Origin: Roseivirga echinicomitans
GTDB lineage: Bacteria > Bacteroidota > Bacteroidia > Cytophagales > Cyclobacteriaceae
Assembly: GCF_001592935.1 (NCBI RefSeq)
Contig: NZ_LRDB01000001.1
Coordinates: 310,001 to 374,000, forward strand
Direction: 5' to 3'
Length of the DNA: 64,000 nucleotides
This document shows positions 15,197-23,803 of the stretch, in pieces. The stretch's first letter is position 1. Each line of letters opens with the position of its first letter. The notes under the pieces are model-generated. The model was not told the DNA's origin and searched no databases. It saw only the letters and a program-made list of their open reading frames with translations. The position numbers and the translations under genes were made by a program.

Positions 15197-15694
15197 TTAT
15201 TTCTCTATTTGCTCTTTCTTCTCTTTGATCAATCCTTTACGCCTCATAATCGTCTCCACAAATTTTATTTCGTTTTGAGTTTTGAAAACGGTGAAAGGAA
15301 ACATCATCATTTGGGCTTTGTTTACCACAAGCACAAATTGCTTTTTGTCCATCCAAGCGTATTTGATCTGCTCCCATTTCATGGGCATACCTTGCTTAGA
15401 ATTCATCTTGATCAAAATCTGACGGCTGTCAATTTCGTAAGAAAGCTTATCGAAAAGCATTTTACTTTGTTCTAGTTGGGTTACTCCCGTAAATTGGATC
15501 AACCAGAATAAAAGATAAAGTACATAAGCGATCAAAGCACCAATCCACCACCAATTTGAAGGGATGACAAAGGCCATGGAAGAAATTCCGATGGCAATTA
15601 AAACCACCCACCATTGCTCTTTAAGGATGTTTCTCATCCCCGCACGGATGTAAGCTTTTTTGTCTAAAGCGTATTTTTTTGTTTTTACAATCAT
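15197..15694 (-). CDS. YcxB-like membrane protein
   Basis: The 165-residue protein has two central hydrophobic helices (WWVVLIAIGISSMAFVIPS and IGALIAYVLYLLFWLIQFTGV). A C-terminal cytosolic domain (MKWEQIKYAWMDKKQFVLVV and MMMFPFTVFKTQNEIKFVETI) resembles the YcxB-like C-terminal domain, whose function is unknown. It is a single-gene unit with its own terminator. The C-terminal lysine/glutamate tail is unremarkable. Confidence 0.75.
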   Translation of the reverse strand: MIVKTKKYALDKKAYIRAGMRNILKEQWWVVLIAIGISSMAFVIPSNWWWIGALIAYVLYLLFWLIQFTGVTQLEQSKMLFDKLSYEIDSRQILIKMNSKQGMPMKWEQIKYAWMDKKQFVLVVNKAQMMMFPFTVFKTQNEIKFVETIMRRKGLIKEKKEQIEK

Positions 15695-15804
15695 GATAAT
15701 TTACCTGCTAACTCGCACAGTGTCGAAAAAGGAACACAAACATAAGGATCAAAACCAAGGCTTCAATCATTAACACTAAAAAATTGCGCTTCTTAACTTT
15801 CAAA

Positions 15805-16662
15805 TTATTCTGCTTTCAGACTTATGTCCAGGCTTTTTGCCGAATGGGTAAGTGCACCAACGGAAATATAGTCTACTCCAGTCTCTGCCACCGCCCCAAT
15901 GGTCGATTCGGTAATGCCACCGGAGGCTTCGGTTTCTAAACGGCCTTTAATCAAAGCCAAAGCTTCGCTCATTAATTCCGGGCTCATGTTATCGAGCATA
16001 ATTCTATGCACTCCCTCCAAAGTCAAAACCTCTTTAACTTCCTCTAAGTTACGGGTTTCTACTTCAATTTTAAGATCACGTCCCGTTCGTTTTAAATAGT
16101 CTTTAGTTGCTGAAACTGACTGAGTAATTCCACCAGCAAAATCGTTGTGGTTGTCTTTCAGCATCACCATATCATATAACCCAAACCGATGGTTCACCCC
16201 TCCACCAATAAAAACAGCCCATTTTTCCATCAGCCTAAAGTTAGGGGTGGTTTTCCGCGTGTCTAAAAGTTTTGTTGAAGTATGCGCAATAAGCGAATTC
16301 AGTTTGTTGGTGTAAGTCGCAATGCCACTCATACGCTGCATGCAGTTAAGCATTAAGCGTTCGCCAGACAAAATGGCCCTTGAACTGCCATGAATCCGCA
16401 TGATGATGTCGCCTTTTTTGACCACATCGCCATCTTTCACTAATGACTCTACATTAATGGAAGGACTTAATTTTTTTAAAATGATTTCTGCCAATTCCAC
16501 ACCAGCGATGACGCCACTGTCTTTCATGAGCAAATAAGCTGAGTTTTCTGCGTTCTCTGGAATTGAAGCTAGGGATGAATGATCGCCATCACCAAGATCT
16601 TCGGCTAAAGCGCTTTCAATAAATTGATTGAGAGATTCTTCTGAAATGTATTTCGGCCACAT
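15805..16662 (-). CDS. nadC: Nicotinate-nucleotide pyrophosphorylase (carboxylating)
   Basis: NadC converts quinolinate and PRPP to nicotinate mononucleotide, carbon dioxide and pyrophosphate in NAD synthesis. The 285-residue protein has the family length and motifs: EDLGDGDHSS near the N-terminus, LMLNCMQRMSGIATYT, the active-site run DTRKTTPNFRLMEKWAV with GGGVNHRFGLYDMVMLKDNH, and EASGGI with DYISVG at the phosphate site. nadA and nadB are not in the window. A TATTTTTG box lies four bases before the ATG, suggesting a leaderless transcript. Confidence 0.97.
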   Translation of the reverse strand: MWPKYISEESLNQFIESALAEDLGDGDHSSLASIPENAENSAYLLMKDSGVIAGVELAEIILKKLSPSINVESLVKDGDVVKKGDIIMRIHGSSRAILSGERLMLNCMQRMSGIATYTNKLNSLIAHTSTKLLDTRKTTPNFRLMEKWAVFIGGGVNHRFGLYDMVMLKDNHNDFAGGITQSVSATKDYLKRTGRDLKIEVETRNLEEVKEVLTLEGVHRIMLDNMSPELMSEALALIKGRLETEASGGITESTIGAVAETGVDYISVGALTHSAKSLDISLKAE

Positions 16663-16666
16663 GGCT

Positions 16667-16674
16667 CAAAAATA
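16667..16674 (-). promoter_or_regulatory. -7 promoter box of nadC, four bases from the start codon
   Basis: On the minus strand TATTTTTG matches TAnnTTTG exactly. It is followed by AGCC and then the nadC ATG. With a start site about five bases past the box, transcription would begin at the start codon. No clear -33 TTTG is seen. Confidence 0.5.
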
Positions 16675-16693
16675 CTAAATAGATTGCTAGGGC

Positions 16694-17107
16694 TTAACGG
16701 TCTTCAGTAAATTCAAGCCTATATATTTTATAGTCTGTCTTAAATTGCTTCGCCCTTATCACAACGCGGTATTTCTTATTGCCTGAAACATAAGAACCGA
16801 TGGCGTAAACAATTCCTCCATCAGACTTAGAGTCGTGAATAAACTCTGTTGAGTCCGCTGGATTTTTCTGAAAAAATTGCTTCAGAACAATTTCAGCCTG
16901 ATTTGTGCTGTAGTCCTTTTTCTCGTTATCGAGCTTAATTTCAACTCGTTCGTGCAAGTATTTAACCAGCTCTCTGGAACTAGAAGACTTTAATGCCTCT
17001 TGAACATTTTTTATCAATTTTTCTTCAGTCGTCTGGGCAAAACCTGACAAAGAGCTCATTATCATCAAAAGAGACATGAAAGTAATAACGATGTTTTTAT
17101 TCCTCAT
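16694..17107 (-). CDS. Secreted DUF4783-like protein
   Basis: The 137-residue protein has a signal peptide (NIVITFMSLLMIMSSLSGFAQ) and a small NTF2-like mature domain of about 110 residues: EKLIKNVQEALKSSSSRELVKYL, HERVEIKL, AEIVLKQFFQKNPAD and IYAIGSYVSGNKKYRVVIRAK. This pattern matches DUF4783 proteins of Bacteroidota, whose role is unknown. The ATG at 17107 is chosen because it gives a proper signal peptide; the open frame before it encodes unrelated residues. It follows nadC's start closely and is transcribed towards it, so the two may share a transcript. Confidence 0.8.
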   Translation of the reverse strand: MRNKNIVITFMSLLMIMSSLSGFAQTTEEKLIKNVQEALKSSSSRELVKYLHERVEIKLDNEKKDYSTNQAEIVLKQFFQKNPADSTEFIHDSKSDGGIVYAIGSYVSGNKKYRVVIRAKQFKTDYKIYRLEFTEDR

Positions 17108-17226
17108 TTTTAGTGACTTAGCCGTTAGTTTAACGAAAATAATGCCAATTATTACTCTCCTTATAGGGTAGTTCAGAATCAAATTAATACAATCGTTCTG
17201 GACTTACAAACCAGATCATAATAATA

Positions 17227-17234
17227 TATATTTG
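17227..17234 (+). promoter_or_regulatory. -7 promoter box of gpmI, four bases from the start codon
   Basis: TATATTTG is an exact TAnnTTTG match, followed by CCCC and the gpmI ATG. The expected start site coincides with the ATG, so the mRNA is probably leaderless. The same four-base spacing is seen at nadC, the Fur-family gene, the DUF493 gene and the carboxylase-like gene. Confidence 0.55.
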
Positions 17235-17238
17235 CCCC

Positions 17239-18756
17239 ATGGAAAAACGCGTTCTCTTAATGATCTTGGACGGTTGGGGTTTAGGTACCGATTCCAACGT
17301 CTCTGCTATTGATCATGCCAAAACCCCCGTTATTGATTCTCTCTATCAAAAATACGCTCATTCTAAGCTAGAAGCCTCTGGTTTAGCCGTTGGTTTGCCC
17401 GCTGGTCAAATGGGAAACTCCGAAGTTGGCCATATGAATATTGGTGCTGGTAGAGTAGTATATCAGGATTTGGTGAAGGTTAACAAAGCAGTGGAAGAAA
17501 ACACCTTGGCAGATAACCCAACATTGAAATCTGCTTTCGACTACGCAAAAACGAATTCCAAAAAAGTACATTTCTTAGGCCTGCTTTCGGATGGTGGAGT
17601 ACATTCTCACATCAATCACTTGAAAGCCTTACTCAGCATTGCAGACAATACTGGGTTGAAAGATGTTTTTGTACATGCATTTACCGATGGCCGCGATACT
17701 GACCCAAAAGGTGGAATAAAGTATATGGCAGATTTAGAGGCGCACATGGAAAAAACCACTGGAAAAGTGGCTTCTGTGATTGGTCGTTACTATGCCATGG
17801 ACAGAGACAATCGCTGGGAAAGGGTGAAATTGGCTTATGATGCCATGGTGAAAGGAGCTGGTGTGAATTCAGAAAACATCACCGAGAGCATTGCTAATTC
17901 ATATATTGAAGGCGTTACAGATGAATTTATCATTCCAATAATTCATACAAAGAATGGCGTTCCTCTAGCCACTATTGAGGAAGATGATGTTGTGATCTAC
18001 TTCAACTTTAGAACGGATAGAGGAAGGGAAATTACCCAAGCACTTACACAGCGTGATTTTCCTGAACAGGAAATGAAAGCCATGAAACTTTACTTTGTCA
18101 CCCTGACGAATTACGATGATTCTTTCAGTGGCGTAAAGGTGATGTTTGATAAAGACAACTTGGTAAACACTTTGGGTGAAGTACTTGCCGAGGCTGGTAA
18201 AAAGCAGATTAGAATTGCTGAAACAGAGAAATACCCACATGTCACCTTCTTTTTTAGTGGCGGCAGAGAGGTTCCGTTTAAAGACGAAAAACGAATTTTA
18301 TGCCCTTCTCCTAAAGTGGCCACTTACGATTTGCAACCAGAAATGAGCGCGAATGATATTAAGGAAGCGATCATCACAGAATTAGATCAGCAGGAGGTAG
18401 ACTTTGTTTGTCTCAATTTTGCCAATGCCGATATGGTAGGGCATACCGGGGTTTTTGAAGCCGCAGTAAAAGCTTGTGAAACGGTAGACAAATGCGCTGG
18501 AGAAGTAATTGATTCGGCCTTGAAAAACGGCTACACCACCATCGTAATTGCCGACCACGGTAATTCAGATGTAATGATAAATCCAGATGGCAGCCCAAAT
18601 ACTGCGCATACCACGAACTTGGTTCCTTGTATTCTCGTTGACAATGAATTGAGGCCTCAAATGAAAGATGGTAAACTTGGCGATTTAGCCCCTACTATTT
18701 TAACATTAATGGGGCTTGAAATTCCTAAAGAAATGAGCGGAGAAATACTCTTATGA
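17239..18756 (+). CDS. gpmI: 2,3-bisphosphoglycerate-independent phosphoglycerate mutase
   Basis: GpmI interconverts 3- and 2-phosphoglycerate in glycolysis using two manganese ions. The 505-residue length is normal for the family. Metal ligand Asp11 is in LMILDGWG and the phospho-acceptor Ser61 in GQMGNSEVGHMNIGAG. Later motifs are HAFTDGRDTDP, GRYYAMDRDNRWERV, FFFSGGREVPF, VCLNFANADMVGHTG and ADHGNSD, the last giving Asp and His ligands. The downstream lipoprotein gene overlaps its last four bases and should be translationally coupled. Confidence 0.98.
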   Translation: MEKRVLLMILDGWGLGTDSNVSAIDHAKTPVIDSLYQKYAHSKLEASGLAVGLPAGQMGNSEVGHMNIGAGRVVYQDLVKVNKAVEENTLADNPTLKSAFDYAKTNSKKVHFLGLLSDGGVHSHINHLKALLSIADNTGLKDVFVHAFTDGRDTDPKGGIKYMADLEAHMEKTTGKVASVIGRYYAMDRDNRWERVKLAYDAMVKGAGVNSENITESIANSYIEGVTDEFIIPIIHTKNGVPLATIEEDDVVIYFNFRTDRGREITQALTQRDFPEQEMKAMKLYFVTLTNYDDSFSGVKVMFDKDNLVNTLGEVLAEAGKKQIRIAETEKYPHVTFFFSGGREVPFKDEKRILCPSPKVATYDLQPEMSANDIKEAIITELDQQEVDFVCLNFANADMVGHTGVFEAAVKACETVDKCAGEVIDSALKNGYTTIVIADHGNSDVMINPDGSPNTAHTTNLVPCILVDNELRPQMKDGKLGDLAPTILTLMGLEIPKEMSGEILL

Positions 18757-19334
18757 AATTAAAAAACCTAGTCTTCTTACTTTCTCTATTGCTATTTGGT
18801 TGTTCTGTAGGAAAGAAATCTGAACCCATCCGAACTGGCACTTATTTTGACCTTGTCGAGCTATTAGACGAGCAAATAGCCGCATTTGAAGAGGAAAGAC
18901 CTACCCTTACTAAGGAGCTAAGCGTGAATGGTGAAACCGATCAGGTGATAGTTCAATTCGATTCTGCAAAACAATGGAAAGAAGAGCTTGGTCTCTTTTA
19001 TCAGGCTGACATAAATAAACTAGGATTGGAAACATCCTATGTTACCGAAGAGCTTTCAACTGGAACAGATATCAAAAAAGTAATTGATTCGGCCAAAACA
19101 GACAGACCCTCCGTTCGCTCCATTGAATATAATTACAGGGCAGACCGGTTAGAAAGCATCCGAATTATAATGAAAGACGAAAACCCAGTGTATAAATTTG
19201 AAAAAGAGCTCAGCCTCTATTTCAATGTGGTACAAGGAAAGTCGGTTTTGAGCTCTTTTACTATTTCTGGTGATCAGAGTATGATCTTAAAAGACGAACT
19301 GAATTATAGCTTAAAAGCTAAAATCGGCAAATAG
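18753..19334 (+). CDS. Uncharacterised lipoprotein
   Basis: The 193-residue protein has a lipoprotein signal: NLVFLLSLLLFGCSVGKK, with Cys17 as the lipidation site. I do not recognise the mature domain, which is rich in charged residues and has beta-type segments near the end (LYFNVVQGKSVLSSFTISG). It overlaps gpmI by four bases (ATGA), so it depends on gpmI translation. Its stop is 1 base from the convergent universal stress protein gene. It is likely anchored in the periplasmic face of a membrane. Confidence 0.8.
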   Translation: MKLKNLVFLLSLLLFGCSVGKKSEPIRTGTYFDLVELLDEQIAAFEEERPTLTKELSVNGETDQVIVQFDSAKQWKEELGLFYQADINKLGLETSYVTEELSTGTDIKKVIDSAKTDRPSVRSIEYNYRADRLESIRIIMKDENPVYKFEKELSLYFNVVQGKSVLSSFTISGDQSMILKDELNYSLKAKIGK

Positions 19335-19335
19335 A

Positions 19336-20268
19336 TTATAAACGGAACAAAGCCTCAAGTAGGCTTAGGTTCTCTTTGCCTTTCTTCACCAAGAATAAAG
19401 GAATATCTCCACTTTCATAGACTAACTTTTCAGCTACGCTACCAATTAAGAAGGCAGCAGCGCTGGTTCGGCCTTTAGAGCCTAGAATAATTAAGTCCAC
19501 TCCTTTTTCAGAAGCTGTTTTATAAATTTTATCGGCTGGGTGTGGATCATCATCAAGCGCAAAAGTGTGCTCAAATTTCACATCACCAGTATCCATTTTC
19601 TTAAAGAACTTTTCAGAGTCTTTCTTAGTGTTTTCGAGCATAATCTCCGAAAACTCTTCATAATTCTTCCCTGATTTATGATAACCAGTCGGCACTCTAT
19701 AGATATGATTACTCATCAATTTTGCACCGGTTTGCTTCTGTAGTGCCACTCCAATTTCAAAAGCCATTTGAGAGTGTTCAGAGTAATCAATTGGAATAAG
19801 AATCTTATTCAATTCCAGTTTTGGGTTTTCAGGAACATACATTACGGAAGAAGGAGAGCTCTTGGCGATTTTGCTTGAATTCAAACCAGCATTAGAACGG
19901 TGATGCTTTCTACCCAAAATCATAAGGTCTATTACCTTTACTTTGGCCATTTTAATCACTTCTTCAGTCACTTTCCCAGTAGCTACCTTTATTTGAACAT
20001 CGCAGCCATTGGGTAGCACAAAGTTCTCATCCACCTTGGCTTTTATTTCATGCTCAAGCGTTTCATCCAGTGGTGCAATTAAGTCGGGGTATTTCTCTTG
20101 AATCTCAGCAGGTAGCTCCAATGATTCGGCCACATGCAAAAAGTAAACAGAGTTAATTTCAAAAACGCGCGCTATCATAGACGCATACTGGATAAGCCCT
20201 TTATCCATTTGGGTAAGGTCTAAACAGACCATCATTCGCTGAAACTTGCTTAAGTCGTACATCTTCAA
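19336..20268 (-). CDS. Universal stress protein with two tandem Usp domains
   Basis: The 310-residue protein has two UspA-type domains. The first spans about residues 5-148 (MMVCLDLTQMDKGLIQYASMIARVF, then VIDLMILGRKHH). The second spans about 158-292: ILIPIDYSEHSQMAFEIGVAL, then DLIILGSKGRTSAAAFLIGSVAEKLVY. The second keeps the ATP-binding G-2x-G-9x-G(S/T) pattern; the first is less clear. Universal stress proteins are cytoplasmic and induced in growth arrest or stress. The gene converges with the gpmI lipoprotein gene. Confidence 0.92.
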   Translation of the reverse strand: MKMYDLSKFQRMMVCLDLTQMDKGLIQYASMIARVFEINSVYFLHVAESLELPAEIQEKYPDLIAPLDETLEHEIKAKVDENFVLPNGCDVQIKVATGKVTEEVIKMAKVKVIDLMILGRKHHRSNAGLNSSKIAKSSPSSVMYVPENPKLELNKILIPIDYSEHSQMAFEIGVALQKQTGAKLMSNHIYRVPTGYHKSGKNYEEFSEIMLENTKKDSEKFFKKMDTGDVKFEHTFALDDDPHPADKIYKTASEKGVDLIILGSKGRTSAAAFLIGSVAEKLVYESGDIPLFLVKKGKENLSLLEALFRL

Positions 20269-20435
20269 TCAGAAAATTTGTTGATGTAATTTATTGAAAT
20301 AATTAGCCCATACCCACGCATTGAAGGTTTTTTTGATAAGGTTTTATTTAGGGTTGGTGATTGGTATCAACATGCCTAACTTCGTGCGCTTTTAAAAGAA
20401 TAAAAGGTTTGGCAAATACGCAGTTTTTAGAAAAG

Positions 20436-20735
20436 ATGAAAGAGCGATGGAATCTCAACTCGCTCATTCAAGTGGTGTTGGTTTTAATTGTATTTTCACT
20501 TACAGGTACATCTGTTGTGTTTTTAAAGCCTTATGTTTTTCAGCTTTTTGGCATTGAAAGCCTAACGGGCATCAAAGGAGTCTTTCTTTATTTACTCCTA
20601 ATTCCGCCCTTATACCAAATTCTACTCTTGTTTTACGGCACCTTACTGGGCCAGTTTAACTTTTTTTGGAAGTGGGAGAAAAAAACATTCAACTCATTAG
20701 GAAAACTTTTTCGAAAGAGAAAAAAGAAGGATTAA
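20436..20735 (+). CDS. Small membrane protein, DUF6787-like
   Basis: The protein is 99 residues from the ATG at 20436, which gives the plausible N-terminus MKERWNLNSLIQ. It has two hydrophobic helices (VVLVLIVFSLTGTSVVFL and GVFLYLLLIPPLYQILLLFYGTLLG), then a conserved-looking GQFNFFWKWEKKTFNSLGKLF and a basic tail. This layout resembles the DUF6787 family of Bacteroidota, with no known function. The longer open frame starting at 20361 would add an unlikely Cys-rich leader. Confidence 0.7.
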   Translation: MKERWNLNSLIQVVLVLIVFSLTGTSVVFLKPYVFQLFGIESLTGIKGVFLYLLLIPPLYQILLLFYGTLLGQFNFFWKWEKKTFNSLGKLFRKRKKKD

Positions 20736-20807
20736 GTCTCTGTTTATATCATACGCGTCTATACAAGGAACTTAAAAATCCTGTGTAACATTCTTCTCTC
20801 GAATAAC

Positions 20808-20815
20808 TATCTTTA
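20808..20815 (+). promoter_or_regulatory. -7-like box of the Fur-family gene, four bases from GTG
   Basis: TATCTTTA matches TAnnTTTG at all fixed positions except the last. It is followed by TTTC and the GTG start at 20820, the same four-base spacing as at nadC and gpmI. Confidence 0.4.
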
Positions 20816-20819
20816 TTTC

Positions 20820-21242
20820 GTGGACAATCATATTAAAGAACTTTTAAGAGATCACACATTAAGGCTGACCCAAGGCAGAGCGGATGTTATTGACGTTTTT
20901 CTCAATCACGAAGTAGCGGTTTCTCATGCCGATATTGAGGTGGCTGTAGATGGGAAATATGACAGGGTTACAATCTACAGAACCCTTAAATCTTTTTTAG
21001 ACAAAGGATTGATTCACAAAATACTCGATGACAAAGGAGGTATTCGTTATGCCCTGTGTGCTGATGCCTGTTCCGAAGGAAGCCATCAACATAATCACAT
21101 CCATTTTAAGTGCAACAAATGTGAGCAAACCACTTGCTTGGAACATGTTGAAATTCCCATGGTAAAACTACCGAGGGGGTTCACTGGTGAAGAAAGTAAT
21201 TTTTTGATTACTGGTATTTGTGATAAATGTAAACAGCGTTAA
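20820..21242 (+). CDS. Fur-family metal-dependent repressor
   Basis: The 140-residue protein starts at GTG. Its winged helix is in the first 80 residues (TLRLTQGRADVIDVFLNHEVAVSHADIE, DRVTIYRTLKSFLDKGLIHKI). The metal-binding dimerisation domain follows: SHQHNHIHFKCNKC with His residues, TTCLEHVEIP, and a final CDKC. The two CX2C pairs fit the structural zinc site. Whether it senses iron, zinc or peroxide cannot be decided from sequence. feoA-feoB lies 13 kb away in the same window and is a possible target if it is an iron sensor. Confidence 0.92.
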   Translation: MDNHIKELLRDHTLRLTQGRADVIDVFLNHEVAVSHADIEVAVDGKYDRVTIYRTLKSFLDKGLIHKILDDKGGIRYALCADACSEGSHQHNHIHFKCNKCEQTTCLEHVEIPMVKLPRGFTGEESNFLITGICDKCKQR

Positions 21243-21464
21243 TTAATAGGCTTTTTCAACCTTTCTCTTTTTCAGCAAAGGGGAATCAGGCCAAACCACA
21301 CCAGGCGGTAAGTCTATATTGGGTGGTGTAAACTCATTAATTCCTCCCTCATCATCATCTTCATGCTTATTTACCTTTCGGCTTTTCATAAGCTGAAAAG
21401 TCAAGTACGTAAGAATCACATAAGTGAGGCCGCTCAAAATCAGATCTAGGTAAATGCTATCCAT
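21243..21464 (-). CDS. Small single-span membrane protein
   Basis: The 73-residue protein has one N-terminal helix (LDLILSGLTYVILTYLTFQLM) and a soluble tail with the acidic stretch HEDDDEGG, then PPNIDLPPGVVWPDSPLLKKRK. It ends on the base after the Fur-family stop, convergent. No family recognised. The compact fit between its neighbours and the clean TM-tail organisation support a real gene. Confidence 0.65.
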   Translation of the reverse strand: MDSIYLDLILSGLTYVILTYLTFQLMKSRKVNKHEDDDEGGINEFTPPNIDLPPGVVWPDSPLLKKRKVEKAY

Positions 21465-21550
21465 TTCAAAACTTCAGAGAAATGAAGTTACAAAATGTTT
21501 CTCTACAAAATCAACTAAAAGGAAGGCTTTCCCCTTCTGTGAAGAAAAAT

Positions 21551-23044
21551 TTAAAACGCGAAGAAAACAAGCCAAATAATAAAGAGTATTGGCAATAGAA
21601 TAGGAATAGAGTACCTCAATATATAGCCAAAGAACGAAGGCATATGAATTCCCATTTGCTCAGCAATAGACTTTACCATAAAGTTTGGTCCATTTCCAAT
21701 GTAAGTCATGGCTCCGAAGAACACAGCACCAATGGATATGGCCATGAGCATGAACACGGAGTCATCATAAACTCCACCTAGGGCATAACTTTGAACATCG
21801 CTAATTACAGCAATATCTCCGCCCTGCGAAGCCATGGCAGCCGCCAAGAAATTCAAGTAAGTAGGTGCGTTATCTAAGAACCCTGAGAGAATTCCCGTAC
21901 CCCAATACAAGGTGTTGTGTGTGATTAGCGCACTACCAGTTTCAGACTGTGCAAACTCACTTACTAAGGCCAATGCAGGCATCATCGTTCCGAAAATCCC
22001 AATAAATATAAATGCCACTTCCCTTATGGGCTCAAAATTAAATTCGTTCCCCTTTATCGCACGCTTATCGGCAAACCTAAAAGAGAGGAAGCCAACAGAG
22101 AACATAATTAATTCTCGAATGTAGGAGAACTTCATTCCGTCATAGTGAATTGCTGGAACGCCTTCTATTACATTTGGATCAATGAAAACGGCAGCAATTA
22201 TAATGGCCAACCAGATAAAATTTCTTGAACCAAGAATCTTGGTTTTGTTGGAGAAGGTTGAGATTTCCTCCAAATCCTCATCCGTATTACGTTTATCAAA
22301 AATATAGAAGACTAAGGATAAGATTCCCACTCCAGTAATCCATGGAATAATATTGTGCTCTAAAGTCCAGAAGAATGGCACTCCTTTTAGAAAGCCTAAA
22401 AACAATGGCGGATCACCAATTGGGGTCAGCGCACCACCAACATTACTCACTATAAAAATAAAGAAGATTATGTGGTAAGGCTGAATTCTTCCCTTATTCA
22501 ATCGAACAAAAGGTCGTATTAAAAGCATTGAGGCTCCTGTGGTACCAATAAGGTTAGATATCACAGCCCCTATCACCAGCAGCCCTACGTTTGTTAGCGG
22601 AGTGGCTTTTTTGTCCACATCAATCATTATCCCTCCAGAAGCAATATACAAGGAGGATAATAAGGCTATGAATTGAACGTACTCTGCTAAAGCATGTACC
22701 GGATGGTTAACATCACCAACGACAAAGAGGTAATATATAACCACAATTCCGGCCAAGGACACAGCAATTATTGGATAGTTCTTATGCCAAAAATGCTCAT
22801 AAAACAATGGTCCAGTGGCAATCATTACCAATAACAAGACAAATGGAATTACGGACCAACCCGCAGGAGATGGATGTTCTTCGTCTGAAGAGGCGGCAGC
22901 TGAATCATCATGTGATTCAATTGAAATCTCTTCGGAGGCCATAACCGTAACTGAAGTCGCAGGGGTAGCCCCGTTGATATATTCAGCTTTGGCTATAAAA
23001 ACCATAAACAACATGCACAATGTTAGTAGGAATCTGTTTTTCAT
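21551..23044 (-). CDS. NhaD-like sodium/proton antiporter
   Basis: The 497-residue inner-membrane protein of the ion-transporter (CitT/NhaD/ArsB) superfamily has a signal-like N-terminus and an acidic, serine-rich linker (about 30-58) before twelve or so helices. Key segments are NLIGTTGASMLLIRPFVRLN, NVGGALTPIGDPPLFLGFL and GILSGFLDNAPTYLNFLAA, each matching conserved discontinuous-helix motifs with Asn/Thr/Asp. Its likely role is sodium export in exchange for protons, fitting a marine or saline habitat. It forms a single-gene unit. Confidence 0.9.
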   Translation of the reverse strand: MKNRFLLTLCMLFMVFIAKAEYINGATPATSVTVMASEEISIESHDDSAAASSDEEHPSPAGWSVIPFVLLLVMIATGPLFYEHFWHKNYPIIAVSLAGIVVIYYLFVVGDVNHPVHALAEYVQFIALLSSLYIASGGIMIDVDKKATPLTNVGLLVIGAVISNLIGTTGASMLLIRPFVRLNKGRIQPYHIIFFIFIVSNVGGALTPIGDPPLFLGFLKGVPFFWTLEHNIIPWITGVGILSLVFYIFDKRNTDEDLEEISTFSNKTKILGSRNFIWLAIIIAAVFIDPNVIEGVPAIHYDGMKFSYIRELIMFSVGFLSFRFADKRAIKGNEFNFEPIREVAFIFIGIFGTMMPALALVSEFAQSETGSALITHNTLYWGTGILSGFLDNAPTYLNFLAAAMASQGGDIAVISDVQSYALGGVYDDSVFMLMAISIGAVFFGAMTYIGNGPNFMVKSIAEQMGIHMPSFFGYILRYSIPILLPILFIIWLVFFAF

Positions 23045-23803
23045 TAAAGTCGCTGTGTGTCGCTAAAGTATACTTCTGATTCGAGAATACAAATTCGCTT
23101 TGCAGATTTTGGGCTAAGATAAGCATTAGCGGTAAAACCAATGTTAATCAAAAATCAAATTCAGTGGATTACACGAAATGTTAAGTTCTCATTTAATTCT
23201 AAAACCTTCAAAACCAACCTGACATGAAATGCTATAGAATCTTTAAACTGTTGTTCAATTTATAAAGTCAATTTTAGACTATTGAGTGACTGACCAAAGA
23301 ATATTTACTCGAAAGGCAAAAATTAAAATCAGAGAGCTATCCAACCCCTGAACTGTTGACTTCAAATGCCAATGGGTTAGCCTTACGAAATAAAGATTCT
23401 AAAGTTATAAAAACTTAGAGGCTCTGTTCTTGAAAATAGGCTCCTGACTCCGTGAATCGTAGTCACACAAAAAATAACCACGGAGCATTGTCATACTCAT
23501 TTTTATCAACTAAATTTATAGTCATAAATAAATCTAACTAGCCTTTAATTTGAAACAGTAATGGTCTATGGTTTTCTACTTGTTATGACGATACCGAGTC
23601 AAACTTTGAGCTATCGTTAGGTATTTATAAATGTATCTCAGCGTGGGATTGGAGGTAATTCTCACAATTTTGGTTAAAAATGTCTGATTTTAAGCGGATT
23701 ATTGGCTTACCTTTTTTAGAAAGGTTTGAAACTAAAAGAAAAGCTGACATATTTGTAACCCTCAAATTAGTGCTCGTTGGACTGAATGTGTTTAGGTTAA
23801 GTA
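23045..23803. other. 759-bp region without a recognisable gene
   Basis: No open frame of coding quality was found on either strand, and no tRNA-like or repeat structure was seen. The last 100 bases presumably carry the promoter of the outer-membrane protein gene (CATATTTG at about 23748-23755 is one mismatch from TAnnTTTG). The remainder could hold a decayed gene or a small RNA, for which there is no direct sequence evidence. Confidence 0.5.
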
